A stretch of 64,000 nucleotides of DNA from Armatimonadota bacterium (GTDB lineage: Bacteria > Armatimonadota > Fervidibacteria > Fervidibacterales > Thermosaccharophagaceae). Of this stretch, positions 43,646-52,715 are shown one piece after another (the stretch's first letter is position 1; every line of letters starts with the position of its first letter). The notes beneath the pieces were generated by a model. The model was given only the letters and a program-made list of their open reading frames with translations, was not told the origin of the DNA and made no database searches. Where the stretch lies: positions 16,436-80,435 of the forward strand of contig JANXAS010000007.1 in assembly GCA_025062195.1 (NCBI GenBank). Direction: 5' to 3'. The position numbers and the translations under genes were made by a program.

Positions 43646-44656
43646 TTAACTCTTTGATGGGAAGAGAAGCTTTTGTATTTCGGGCTTGCTAAAGTTATCC
43701 ATCGTCACAACTGTTGCTCCGGTGTCAATGCGCTTTGTCTCAATCTTTTCTCCCCTTATTGCCTTCATCGCCACCTTCACGCCAAGGTAGCCCATCTTAA
43801 ATGGGTTCTGGACTATCAGAGCCTGTATCGTGCCGGCTTTCAAAGCCTCGATTTCAGTCGGTGAGGCATCAAATGCCACAAGCTTAACTTTGCCCTTAAG
43901 CCCACGCTGCTCAAGCACCCTTGCGCATCCTATTGCACCTGGCTCATTTGCAGCAAATATTCCCTTTATGTCGGGATGCGCCGTGAGCATATTCTCCGTC
44001 ACCTGCATTCCTATGGTGGCGTTGCTCTGAGAATAAAGGACGCTGACGAGTTTTATCTTCGGATACTTCTTCAAGCCCTCCTTGAAACCCTGCTCACGCT
44101 GATTGGATGTGGCAGCACCCTTGATGAACGGTATCAACCCAACCTTGCCCTCATACCCGATGAGCTTAGCGAGGACATCGGCAGCTGTCCTTGCAGCCTT
44201 GATGTTATCGGTGGCGATGAAGCATAGCGAGATGTCTGGATTAAGACCCGAGTCAATGGTTATAACTGGTATGCCAACATCCAAAGCTTTTTTAACCGTT
44301 GGCACGAGTGCCCTCTCATCACACGCTGCCATAACTATTGCATCAACACGCTGCGTTATGAAGTTCTCAAGGATTGACTTTTGCACTTCAACTTGAGTCT
44401 CATCTGCAGGACCTCTCCATATAACCTCAGCACCTTCCTCCTTTGCAGCCGTCTCGGCGCCCGCCTTAACGGCGAGCCAGAAATCAAATGCTACTCCCTT
44501 CGGCACAACAGCTATCTTGTGTTTCCTTGCGGCTGAACCACCCTTGGTAACCTCAGAGGGCTTGCGCTCCTTTGCGCATCCCAAAACAGCAATCAGCATT
44601 GCGCAAAGCATGGCGCTAACAAGCAGATATGCGATACGCTGATAGATACTGCGCAT
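43646..44656 (-). CDS. Sugar-binding lipoprotein (RbsB-like periplasmic binding protein)
   Basis: A 336-residue protein with a lipobox (AVLGCAKE) and two lobes of the periplasmic-binding-protein-I/LacI fold: IAVVPKGVAFDFWLAVKAGA, DAIVMAACDERALVPTVKKA, IPVITIDSG, GIFAANEPGAIGCA and IQALIVQNPFKMGYLGV. It resembles substrate-binding subunits of ribose- or xylose-type ABC importers. Neither the ATPase nor the permease is adjacent, so the transporter partners must lie elsewhere, or it acts as a sensor. GGAGGG lies seven bases before the ATG. Confidence 0.87.
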   Translation of the reverse strand: MRSIYQRIAYLLVSAMLCAMLIAVLGCAKERKPSEVTKGGSAARKHKIAVVPKGVAFDFWLAVKAGAETAAKEEGAEVIWRGPADETQVEVQKSILENFITQRVDAIVMAACDERALVPTVKKALDVGIPVITIDSGLNPDISLCFIATDNIKAARTAADVLAKLIGYEGKVGLIPFIKGAATSNQREQGFKEGLKKYPKIKLVSVLYSQSNATIGMQVTENMLTAHPDIKGIFAANEPGAIGCARVLEQRGLKGKVKLVAFDASPTEIEALKAGTIQALIVQNPFKMGYLGVKVAMKAIRGEKIETKRIDTGATVVTMDNFSKPEIQKLLFPSKS

Positions 44657-44761
44657 TCTATATCCCTCCCATAAAACTGGTGGCGCTGCAGCAGCCTTTA
44701 TAATGTAATCAGATTGAAGTATATGGCGGATGTGCGCTGTTGAAACGATACATGTCCATCA

Positions 44762-45544
44762 TTACTTTGGCGGATACACACTTACACCAACTTCTTCACA
44801 GCTTATGACATCCCTACTAAGCCATCTCAACCCCAACCTGCTTAAAGCCAATTTGAGCACAGCAGTTGCAGCCTCCAAGATGACCCTCCTTGAGAGCTTT
44901 GATTTGCCATGCCTTCTATCTTCAAATCTTATCGGGACTTCAACTATGCTTAGCGAATGGGCACGCGCAAGATATGTGCAAACTGTTAGGAAGCCATATC
45001 CCTCAACTTTTGCGAGCCATGGCTTGAGCCTCAACAACCCGCTGCGTGAATAGCACCTAAATCCGCTTGTGCAATCTCTGACATTTAAGCTGAGCAAAGT
45101 TCTGGCGACTAAGTTTGCACCCTTTGAGAGCAACCTCCTCCACAGCGCCCAATTCTCAACTCTCCCGCCCTCAACATACCTTGAGCCGATCGCCGCATCA
45201 GCACCTTCACTTACAACTTTAATAAGTTTCGGGATGACTGATGGCTCATGTGAGAAGTCGGCGTCCATGTGCACGATTATATCAGCACCATGCATAAGGG
45301 CATATCTCAACCCGGCGATAATGGCGGACGCATACCCAAGTTTTCCGGCGCGCAAAATTAGGTGCACGCGTTTGTCCCTCTCCTTGAGCGACTTTACAAC
45401 TTCAGCAGTGCCGTCCGGTGAATTATCGTCAACGACGATAACATGCGCTTGCGGTATAAACTCGTGTATCTTCCCAATCAATGTGGCTATGTTCTCAGCT
45501 TCGTTATATGTCGGGATAACGACCCATATGCTGCTTTCATCCAT
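44762..45544 (-). CDS. GT2 polyprenol-phosphate mannosyltransferase-like glycosyltransferase
   Basis: A 260-residue family 2 glycosyltransferase similar to dolichyl/polyprenol-phosphate mannose synthases. Key blocks are VVIPTYNEAENI, VVDDNSPDGTAE, the metal-binding DAD in VHMDADFSH, IGSRYVEGG, and DCTSGFRCYSR. The C-terminus has VPIRFEDRRHGKSKLS, as in DPM1. There is no membrane anchor of the GtrB type, so it is likely a peripheral enzyme. The product would feed glycosylation of surface proteins or polymers. The start at the ATG (MDESSIW) was chosen over a TTG five codons upstream; neither has a strong ribosome binding site. Confidence 0.88.
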   Translation of the reverse strand: MDESSIWVVIPTYNEAENIATLIGKIHEFIPQAHVIVVDDNSPDGTAEVVKSLKERDKRVHLILRAGKLGYASAIIAGLRYALMHGADIIVHMDADFSHEPSVIPKLIKVVSEGADAAIGSRYVEGGRVENWALWRRLLSKGANLVARTLLSLNVRDCTSGFRCYSRSGLLRLKPWLAKVEGYGFLTVCTYLARAHSLSIVEVPIRFEDRRHGKSKLSRRVILEAATAVLKLALSRLGLRWLSRDVISCEEVGVSVYPPK

Positions 45545-45749
45545 ATCAACCACATCCAATGGACATCAATTGAGCAACCGTTCGCAAAACTTTCACCTAA
45601 TAGCATAAAGCGGCTAATGCTTGGCTGCCAGAGAGCCAATTGGCAATGTGGGCATTTAAATTGAAATTGGGTCAAAATTACACATGCAAGTGCCACCAGA
45701 ATAGGTTGTGGCGAACAGTAATTCCGCCTTTGGAGGTGCATGGGAAAAA

Positions 45750-46319
45750 ATGGATTTGCCAAACAGGCTGCAAGGCGAGAGCGAAGGTGATATTTGCGAG
45801 GAAATAACCGGTGAGGCTCACGAAGATATGCACCAGCGCCAACCTGAGGGTGGCGAGGAAGGAGCGGCGGCAATTGATGAGAGCCAAATATCCGAAGTGA
45901 GCCCCGTTGAAGCCCAAGTGCAAAAAGAGCATTTGAAGGAACCAGAGGTAGCTCAAACCGAACGCCCAGAAGGCGAAGTCGCACCGGCACAAGCTGAGCC
46001 TGTTTCGCTTGAGGCGCGCACAATGCGCGTTGGCATCGTCATTTACCACAGGCTGACTGGGACTCGTTACGATTTGATCTGCACAATACGGCATGGCAGC
46101 AGAAGGATCACAATTGACGGTGTGCCAATTGAGGAACTCATTGAGCGCAACTATATTGCTCCGATTGCATCGCTGCTTGAGCGAATGCGCTCTGAAAGGC
46201 TCTCCTTATACGATGTGGACATAACTATCGGCGGTTTGGAGTGGAGCCAACACATTAACCCATTTGTAATGGGATATGCGCTCTCGGATGCTCTGGCAAA
46301 CATACTTAGCAGCCTGTGA
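45750..46319 (+). CDS. Hypothetical acidic protein with conserved-looking C-terminal domain
   Basis: A 189-residue protein. The first 85 residues are acidic and look disordered (rich in Glu, Gln and Ala). The last 100 residues look folded: RVGIVIYHRLTGTRYDLICT, ITIDGVPIEELIERNYIAP, and LYDVDITIGGLEWSQHINP. GGAGGTG lies 11 bases before the ATG, with an out-of-frame ATG closer; an upstream GTG at 45708 is the other choice. It has no signal peptide. It is followed 20 bases later by the oxidoreductase gene, as in an operon. I do not recognise the family. Confidence 0.65.
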   Translation: MDLPNRLQGESEGDICEEITGEAHEDMHQRQPEGGEEGAAAIDESQISEVSPVEAQVQKEHLKEPEVAQTERPEGEVAPAQAEPVSLEARTMRVGIVIYHRLTGTRYDLICTIRHGSRRITIDGVPIEELIERNYIAPIASLLERMRSERLSLYDVDITIGGLEWSQHINPFVMGYALSDALANILSSL

Positions 46320-46339
46320 AGGAGTGGGGTGAGATTATC

Positions 46340-47359
46340 ATGGAGAAAATTGGAGTTGGAGTTATAGGTGTTGGCACATTTGGCGAAGTGCATGCCTTAG
46401 CCTATTCAGCCCATGCGAGTGTGGAATGCGTTATGGTCTGTGACATTGATGAACAGCGCGCAAGGAATGCCTGTGAGAAATACGGCTTCAAAGGCTGGAC
46501 TACAGACTACAGAGAGCTTTTGGCACATGAAAGCATCCATGCCGTATCAATTGCCACGCCGGATTTTGCCCACCGCCAAATAGCCGTTGATGCAGCTGAA
46601 GCAAAGAAGCACATCCTTGTTGAGAAGCCGCTTGCCACATCGGTTGAGGACTGCGAGGCTATAATTGAAGCCGCAAACCGCAATGGAGTCACGCTAATGG
46701 TTGACTTCCACAACAGGTTTAACCCAGCGTTTGTGCGCCTCAAGGAAGCCATTGATTCGGGCGAACTCGGTCAACTGCTGCTCATCGCCACAAGGTTAAA
46801 TGACACGCTCTTTGTTCCGACAAAGATGCTGTCCTGGGCTGAGAAGTCAACAGTGGCTTGGTTTTTGGGAAGCCATGTCGTTGACCTTGTTAGGTGGCTG
46901 ACGGGTGCCGAAGTCAAGCGAGTTTATACAGTTACAAGGAGCATGCTGCTCAAGAGCATCGGGGTTGACACGCCTGATTTCTTCGTGAGCACGCTTGAGT
47001 TTGATAACGGGTGTGTCGCAACAATTGAAAACTGTTGGGTCATCTCTGAGAGGTCACCGAGTGTGGTTGACTTCAAGTGTGAGGTTGTCGGAACAAGCGG
47101 AACAGTCTTCATTGACACGAGCCATCATGGCATGGTGGAGAAATATACCCAATTGGGTGCATCCTATCCCGATGTGATTGCAAATGTCAATCTGCACGGA
47201 AAGCCAGTTGGCTTCGCCATAGCAAGCATTCACCATTTCGTTGAATGCCTTATAAGAGGCATTCAGCCGATAGTGAGCGGCTTTGACGGTTTGCAAGCTA
47301 CGAAAGTCATAGCCGCAATGGAGGAATCGGTCAAATCTCGCGCCCCAATTGAACTATAG
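46340..47359 (+). CDS. Gfo/Idh/MocA-family oxidoreductase
   Basis: A 339-residue NAD(P)-dependent sugar or cyclitol dehydrogenase. The Rossmann fold shows VGVIGVGTFGEVHALAY and CDIDEQRA. The signature EKPLATSVEDCE carries the conserved Lys-Pro, and the C-terminal domain has WFLGSHVVDLVRWLTG with the conserved His. The substrate cannot be told from the sequence; inositol-like, N-acetyl sugar or glucoside oxidation are the usual options. GGGGTGAG precedes the ATG at 46340; an in-frame GTG at 46316 overlaps the previous gene. Confidence 0.9.
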   Translation: MEKIGVGVIGVGTFGEVHALAYSAHASVECVMVCDIDEQRARNACEKYGFKGWTTDYRELLAHESIHAVSIATPDFAHRQIAVDAAEAKKHILVEKPLATSVEDCEAIIEAANRNGVTLMVDFHNRFNPAFVRLKEAIDSGELGQLLLIATRLNDTLFVPTKMLSWAEKSTVAWFLGSHVVDLVRWLTGAEVKRVYTVTRSMLLKSIGVDTPDFFVSTLEFDNGCVATIENCWVISERSPSVVDFKCEVVGTSGTVFIDTSHHGMVEKYTQLGASYPDVIANVNLHGKPVGFAIASIHHFVECLIRGIQPIVSGFDGLQATKVIAAMEESVKSRAPIEL

Positions 47360-47775
47360 GACACCTCATATCTTAAACCATTAAAGGGTGCGCAGTTAGT
47401 CTTTTGGGCGGACAATAGCCTGCTCAAAAATGAGGTTTGTTTCGTGAAGGCGGAGGATAGCTCGCCTGAAAACTTAAGTTTGTTTTGCAGGTGTGGATGA
47501 AGTCCACCCAAATAAAGACAAAAGTTTGGGCAGCACACAGCTATACTCAATTGATATCGTTATCACAAAAATTTGAGTGCAGAGCATATCTCCCAAAGAA
47601 GGAACGAGGTTTGCGACTGCCGCTCATGGGCAGCAAAGCTACAGTTGGTATCGCTATAACGGAGGAGTAAATCCTAAACTGTGCTGACGGTGTTAATCAG
47701 CCTGTGCGGGCAAGACTCCTTGCCAAGCAAAAGCGAATTCAAAGGACACCTGCGAAGCTCTTTTGTTTAGTTCCT
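47360..47775. other. Gene-free spacer between convergent genes
   Basis: About 415 bases separate the oxidoreductase gene from the convergent sensor kinase gene. I see no credible frame with a ribosome binding site and no copy of the repeats found elsewhere. A GGTGTGGATGAAGTCCACCC hairpin near 47492 has no T-run after it. Nothing else is recognised. Confidence 0.5.
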
Positions 47776-49989
47776 TCAATCCTTGAATCCCTCATCGGTG
47801 CTATCCGCTACAGGCAGCTCAATGGTGAACCTTGCGCCACCTTTTGGCAGGTTCTGCGCCCACACTCTACCGCCGTGAGCTGTTATAATGCTGTGGACTA
47901 CCGCCAAATCAAGCCCGACGCCCTTTGGCTTGGTTGAGAAGAAGGGATCAAATATGTGCGGTAGGAATTCATCTAATATGCCCGAACCGGTGTCATCAAC
48001 ATGGATGACCACATAATCATTCTGTGCCTGTGAAGTGATGGTCAATGTCCCTCCGCCGCTTTCGGCCATGCTACCCTCGGCATTTGAGATGAGCGCTAAA
48101 AGCACCTGCTTCAATTGCGCTTCATCACCTTTAACCTTGGGCAGCTGCCCATGCAACTCAAGCACAACTTTGATGTTACTCCCGCAAAGACTGCTCATCC
48201 TCATCCCGATGGCTTCCTTTATGAGTTTATTCAAATCAATCAGCTGCAGCTCTTCAGGCTTCGGGCGAGCTATAGATAGCAAACCATGAGTGATCCTTGA
48301 AATGCGCTTTGCCATATCACTTATTTGAGCGAGCATTTCCTTATGATGGGCGTCTTCAACATTCTCGCTTAAAAACTCAGCTGTGCTTAGGATGACGCTG
48401 AGCGGGTTGTTGACTTCGTGCGCTATGCCGGCGGCGATTTGACCGAGGCTCACCAACCTTTCGGTGCGCCTAACCAACTCCTCCATGGCACGCTGCGATG
48501 TCACATCGGTGTAGCAATGTATGAAGCGCCTCGGATTGCCATCCTCAATTTGCGCATAACTTGTTATGATAACTGTCCGCCCATAATCAATGCACGCCTC
48601 GCACTTAACATGCTCGCCGCGCATAAGCGCTTCACTGTATGGGCATCCATTCACTCTGTCAGTCTCCGGGTGAATGACCTCCCAGCAACCTCTTCCAACA
48701 ATCTTTCTTGGCTCCACTTTGAGCATTTCTGAGAGCGCCTTATTTACGGCAACAACTTTGAACGAACCGTCAAGCACGGCTATGCCCACATCTATTGCAT
48801 TGAACGCTGCCTCCCAATCAGCCCTTGCTCTTTCAACAGCATCAAACATATCCCTCAATTCCTGAGTGAGCCGAACAAGGTCAGTAAGATCCCTGAACGT
48901 TCCATAGATGGCGCTCAACTTTCCATCGCTGTCACGGATGGCAAATCCCCTGCACTCGCCATAACGCAGTTCGCCATCGGCGGTGATTATCGGATGCATG
49001 AGCGATGAATACGGCTCACCGCGCCTTAACTCCTCAATTCGCTCAAGCACTTGCTCATGATACTCCTTCGGGATGAACTCAAGAGCGCTCCTACCGATCA
49101 CGCCCTCGGGTGAGTAGCCATAGACCCTCACCTTTGGGCTGACATAAATGATTGTCGTATCGGGTTTAAACCCATAAATCAGGTCAGCACTCACATCGGC
49201 AAGCTGCTTTTGAATCTGTTCGGAGTAGCGCACCAGCTCATACGCTACCATCATCCGAAGATACATCACGGCACCGAGCAATGTGAGCACCATTAAGCAA
49301 GCGAATATAATCGCAGCACTATTGCGCAGCTTCCCCTCCTTAGCCAATATAGTGCTCATATTCATATCAACGCCGACTATAGCCGCGACTTTGCCCTGCC
49401 TATCTTTCAGCGGTGCATATCCGGAGAGCCAAACGCCCCATTTGTCCACAGTCAACTCTTTGTCAGCAGTTGGGCGACCCTCAATATAACAACGGCGCAA
49501 TTCAGGATATGGGCTAACATCGTATGGTTCACGAAGGTGTGCAATGTCTTCACGTGGGTCAATCTTTCCATTGCCATCAATGTCGTAAGGCACCCCACTA
49601 TCCAATACAAAGTGCCATATGTTTCCCGAAGAGGGCTTGAGGGTGTAAATTGACTCCATTGCTAACTCCAAACCCTTAGCACGCACCTCTGGGAGAAGTT
49701 CCTTTGAAAGTTCAGTCAACTTATTTCTCATCTGCTTGTATAGCTTTGATGACTCACTTCCGTGGTAAACTTTCTCGTGCAGCTCAGGGTCAATTGACAT
49801 TGCAGCAGCATAAGCGATTGTCATTAGGTGCTCTCGCACTTCATCCCAAAGTGCCTGCTTTGCGCTACGACAGAAGAAGAAGATAAGAGTCACCCAAACG
49901 AAAGTGAGCACCACCGCAACACCAACAGTCCGAATCAATAGCAACTTGCGCTCCCTTTTTCCGACCCACCGTAGGTTGACTATGGTCAT
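47776..49989 (-). CDS. Orphan PAS-domain sensor histidine kinase with Cache-like sensor
   Basis: A 737-residue membrane sensor kinase. Membrane segments at about 20-42 and 235-255 enclose an extracytoplasmic Cache-like domain that contains an EF-hand-type loop, DIDGNGKIDPRE. Two PAS domains follow; the second has a Cys cluster (CWEV, NGCPYSEAL, VKCEACIDYG). The HisKA box is AAGIAHEVNNPLSVIL with the phospho-accepting His, and the ATPase domain has NAEGSMAESGGG, DDTGSGI and FFSTKPKGVGLDLA. One position of the G2 box is unusual (GLDL rather than GLGL). AGGTGGTGG precedes the ATG at 49989. No response regulator is adjacent, so the partner is unknown. Confidence 0.88.
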   Translation of the reverse strand: MTIVNLRWVGKRERKLLLIRTVGVAVVLTFVWVTLIFFFCRSAKQALWDEVREHLMTIAYAAAMSIDPELHEKVYHGSESSKLYKQMRNKLTELSKELLPEVRAKGLELAMESIYTLKPSSGNIWHFVLDSGVPYDIDGNGKIDPREDIAHLREPYDVSPYPELRRCYIEGRPTADKELTVDKWGVWLSGYAPLKDRQGKVAAIVGVDMNMSTILAKEGKLRNSAAIIFACLMVLTLLGAVMYLRMMVAYELVRYSEQIQKQLADVSADLIYGFKPDTTIIYVSPKVRVYGYSPEGVIGRSALEFIPKEYHEQVLERIEELRRGEPYSSLMHPIITADGELRYGECRGFAIRDSDGKLSAIYGTFRDLTDLVRLTQELRDMFDAVERARADWEAAFNAIDVGIAVLDGSFKVVAVNKALSEMLKVEPRKIVGRGCWEVIHPETDRVNGCPYSEALMRGEHVKCEACIDYGRTVIITSYAQIEDGNPRRFIHCYTDVTSQRAMEELVRRTERLVSLGQIAAGIAHEVNNPLSVILSTAEFLSENVEDAHHKEMLAQISDMAKRISRITHGLLSIARPKPEELQLIDLNKLIKEAIGMRMSSLCGSNIKVVLELHGQLPKVKGDEAQLKQVLLALISNAEGSMAESGGGTLTITSQAQNDYVVIHVDDTGSGILDEFLPHIFDPFFSTKPKGVGLDLAVVHSIITAHGGRVWAQNLPKGGARFTIELPVADSTDEGFKD

Positions 49990-50097
49990 TTCCACCACCT
50001 GAAGGCGCACGCGAGGCTGAAGCAAACCCGCATTTTACCAATGAGCATTCACTACAATTATGCCGACTACCACCAATGTTGATGGCTGATCGCCCAA

Positions 50098-50272
50098 TTG
50101 ACTTGTTTATGAAAAGGTGACATCCAACCTGTGCAGCGTTGTGGCTTATCCCCAAAGGTCGTTTGAATCCCGCCACACAAGGGGCAACGCTGCATGGCAA
50201 TAGCTTCTGTCGTTTCGTGATCAATTCGTGATTCAAGGGGGCATGTTGCCTTGATCCCTTGAAACGGTATCT
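50098..50272 (-). repeat. MITE-like intergenic element, copy 2
   Basis: Read on the minus strand, it carries the same ordered blocks as copy 1: GATACCGTTTCAA end, AAGGCAACATG, TTGAATCACGAA, TGCAGCGTTGCCCC, CAAACGAC, and CAACGCTGCA. The 10-base nested inverted repeat is perfect. The far end (near 50100) is diverged. It fills most of the spacer between the GHL10 gene and the sensor kinase gene. Confidence 0.65.
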
Positions 50273-50276
50273 CTCT

Positions 50277-52715
50277 TTATCTCTCAGCGGTTGTTCCAAC
50301 TGACAGTGCTGGAAGCACATTTTCAGCCACAGCCACATCGTAGTTAAAGATGATGAAGCCTTTTGCTCCGAGCCCCCTCGCAATCTGTATCTGCTGGACG
50401 ACCTCAACCGGTGTAAGTCCCGGCGCTGATGCCCCGATGCCGGGATAAAGCGGCGCCTTGCCAGAAACAAACTTGAGTTGCCTTTCAACTGTCTCCTTGA
50501 ACAGTGCCATGTCAGCCATGTAATTCATCGGGCATACGAAATCAAGGTAGCCACGCTCAACCCATAGCAGCCAATCTTGCCCGACTGTCTCACGACACCT
50601 TGGATAGTCTCTGAATACGGCGGCTGAAATTTTTATGTTCGGCTTAAGCTTCCTTGCAGCCTCACTCACAGCTGCCACAAGGTGAGTTATCTGGTTGCAC
50701 CGCCATTGCTTATATTTCTCGGCAAGCTCACCGCTAAGGACACCCTTTGGGAAGTCTCCGACAGTGATGCCCATCTCCCTTTCAAACCTTTCTCTGCAAC
50801 CTTCGCAGTAGCAACAATTGGCATTCGGATAGCGTATGTAGTCAAAGTGGATTCCGTCAACATCGTATTTGCGCACAACCTCAACCATTGACTCAAACTC
50901 AAGCTTGAAGTTATCCGGGTGAGACGGACAAAGCCAATCCACATCGTTGCCATTTAAATCCTTCTGGGTGCGCTTGAGTGCCCTCATCCTCTCAACAAAC
51001 TCCTTTGTAGCGGTGATCAAATTCCAGTTGACCTTCCATACATGCACTTGGACGCCGAATTTCTTCGCCGCAGCAACACATGCCTCAATTTGATCCCCAG
51101 CTACCTCAACATCTTTTGCGACCGGCAGGACATCGCTCCTATAGTAGGCTATGCCTCCCCAAAGCATATTCGGGAAGACGGCATTGAAACCGTGCCGGGA
51201 AAGCCACTCAATTGCCCTCTCCCAAGTCCACCCGGGAATGCCAAATGCCGAGTGACACCAAAGCGCACGAAACTCGCCAGCCATTGACGGCTGCGCATGA
51301 AACCACGCTTTGGTGAGCAAATCGTTTGAGTCAATAGCAAGGCGCAGCGCACGAACAAACTCCCCACCCTTAAGCGCTATCTCACAATCACCTCGCATTG
51401 TCTCCGCCTTCGCGATCAGCTGCAAGATGTCGCCCTCAGCCAGCTTGCCCTTCGCATTTTCCCTGAGCCAACCAACACATTCATCATAACTTGCAAAGCC
51501 AGCAAACCTCCCTATGTTGTTGAACGCATTTGATGCAGCAACGTGCCATACATCTTTCACGAATGAGCCGAGCAATGCAACCAGCATCATGGCTTTCTTT
51601 GCCTCATCCTGCGGAAGGAGTATGTGTGCCATGTAAGCGCCATTCGCACTTACAACCAATGCTGGCAAGCCAGTTGGATTGCCCTCGGAGTCATACCACT
51701 CGCCGACGACCCTCGCATCATTCCTTATCGGCTTGACCACATTGATGTTCCATGAGCCTTGCGCGATTTCGTCCGGCAGACCAGTTAACACCTTCACATT
51801 AAAGCGCACATATGCAAATTGACCTTGCCTCTCCTGACGCATATATCTTACAAGCTCAATTCCGAGCGCCTCAGCCAGCTGCCTTTGAATTGAGTAGAAG
51901 ATTATGACCTTGCCGCCGGAGTTTATGAACTCAATTGTGCGCTCAACTTCAGCATCAGACATGTGTGGATTGTATGGGAATATTGCCACAGCCCTTCCGT
52001 GGAGCGCTCCAAGCTCAACATCCGTATCATTGAGCACACCCACATCAACCCCGAACATCCTGAGCAAACGCAGCATCAAATCAACACACCTTTGCACCGC
52101 CTGCCACTCGCCGGAGCCAGAGAGAAGGGTCAAGTTACCCCTCACAACTGCAATTGAGTGCACGATGCCAGTAAGCTCATCAACCGCTGCGAATGTCCTC
52201 TCTTGGCGCTCGCCACGCCACACCGACAGGCGAATGCAATCAATGGCGTGCCAACCGGTCGGCTTGCCCTCAACAGCGAAGTCAGCTTTGCTTAAAGTCA
52301 CTTTTTGCCACCCGGGCTTGGTGAGCCTGAACCAGCCAGCATACCAACCGTCACCGCTTCGGAAGTAAATCGTAAATTGCCTGATGGCATCCGGCTGTTG
52401 AGGATTCACAATGATTGAAAATGTGTCACACCGTGAGAGGTCGAGCTTCACAACCTTGTCCCAATAACGCCTTTCAACCGGCTGAGTGAAATCGCACGGC
52501 AGTATGAGCGCCTTACCAACGACACCGTTATCGGAGAGCTTGACTGGGCTTGCACCCTCCATTGGTTGCCATGCTGCTTGAGCCTGCTCATCCCCTTCGT
52601 AATCAAACCCGTCAATAAAAACCCGCTCAACTATCGCTGCATAGCCGTTGGCGAACATGCTCACAGCGATAATCAAAGCAACTGCAGCTGCTGCAATTGA
52701 ACTGCACCGCTTCAT
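50277..52715 (-). CDS. Secreted GHL10 (DUF187-type) glycosidase
   Basis: An 812-residue protein with a signal peptide (IAAAAVALIIAVSMFANGYA). The N-terminal part (about 30-190) is a jelly-roll-like carbohydrate-binding region, and the middle (about 200-420) resembles a Rossmann-like or amidotransferase-like domain (GVDVGVLNDTDVELG, SGGKVIIFYS). The C-terminal 330 residues are the GHL10 TIM barrel: EFRALWCHSAFGIPGWTW, VDGIHFDYIRYP with the proposed catalytic Asp, and VCPMNYMAD. Four cysteines cluster in CCYCEGC, possibly binding metal. The gene is coupled to the upstream deacetylase gene by an ATGA overlap, suggesting joint work on an envelope polysaccharide. Confidence 0.82.
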   Translation of the reverse strand: MKRCSSIAAAAVALIIAVSMFANGYAAIVERVFIDGFDYEGDEQAQAAWQPMEGASPVKLSDNGVVGKALILPCDFTQPVERRYWDKVVKLDLSRCDTFSIIVNPQQPDAIRQFTIYFRSGDGWYAGWFRLTKPGWQKVTLSKADFAVEGKPTGWHAIDCIRLSVWRGERQERTFAAVDELTGIVHSIAVVRGNLTLLSGSGEWQAVQRCVDLMLRLLRMFGVDVGVLNDTDVELGALHGRAVAIFPYNPHMSDAEVERTIEFINSGGKVIIFYSIQRQLAEALGIELVRYMRQERQGQFAYVRFNVKVLTGLPDEIAQGSWNINVVKPIRNDARVVGEWYDSEGNPTGLPALVVSANGAYMAHILLPQDEAKKAMMLVALLGSFVKDVWHVAASNAFNNIGRFAGFASYDECVGWLRENAKGKLAEGDILQLIAKAETMRGDCEIALKGGEFVRALRLAIDSNDLLTKAWFHAQPSMAGEFRALWCHSAFGIPGWTWERAIEWLSRHGFNAVFPNMLWGGIAYYRSDVLPVAKDVEVAGDQIEACVAAAKKFGVQVHVWKVNWNLITATKEFVERMRALKRTQKDLNGNDVDWLCPSHPDNFKLEFESMVEVVRKYDVDGIHFDYIRYPNANCCYCEGCRERFEREMGITVGDFPKGVLSGELAEKYKQWRCNQITHLVAAVSEAARKLKPNIKISAAVFRDYPRCRETVGQDWLLWVERGYLDFVCPMNYMADMALFKETVERQLKFVSGKAPLYPGIGASAPGLTPVEVVQQIQIARGLGAKGFIIFNYDVAVAENVLPALSVGTTAER

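Noticed and set aside
43646..44656. Complete sugar ABC transporter operon
   Set aside because: Only the binding lipoprotein is present; no ATPase or permease gene is adjacent.
45487..46023. A 178-codon minus-strand frame between the glycosyltransferase and unknown protein genes
   Set aside because: Overlaps both better-supported genes, low-complexity composition and no ribosome binding site.
49865..50488. A 207-codon minus-strand frame between the sensor kinase and GHL10 genes
   Set aside because: Runs through the MITE-like copy and overlaps both flanking genes; composition is not protein-like.
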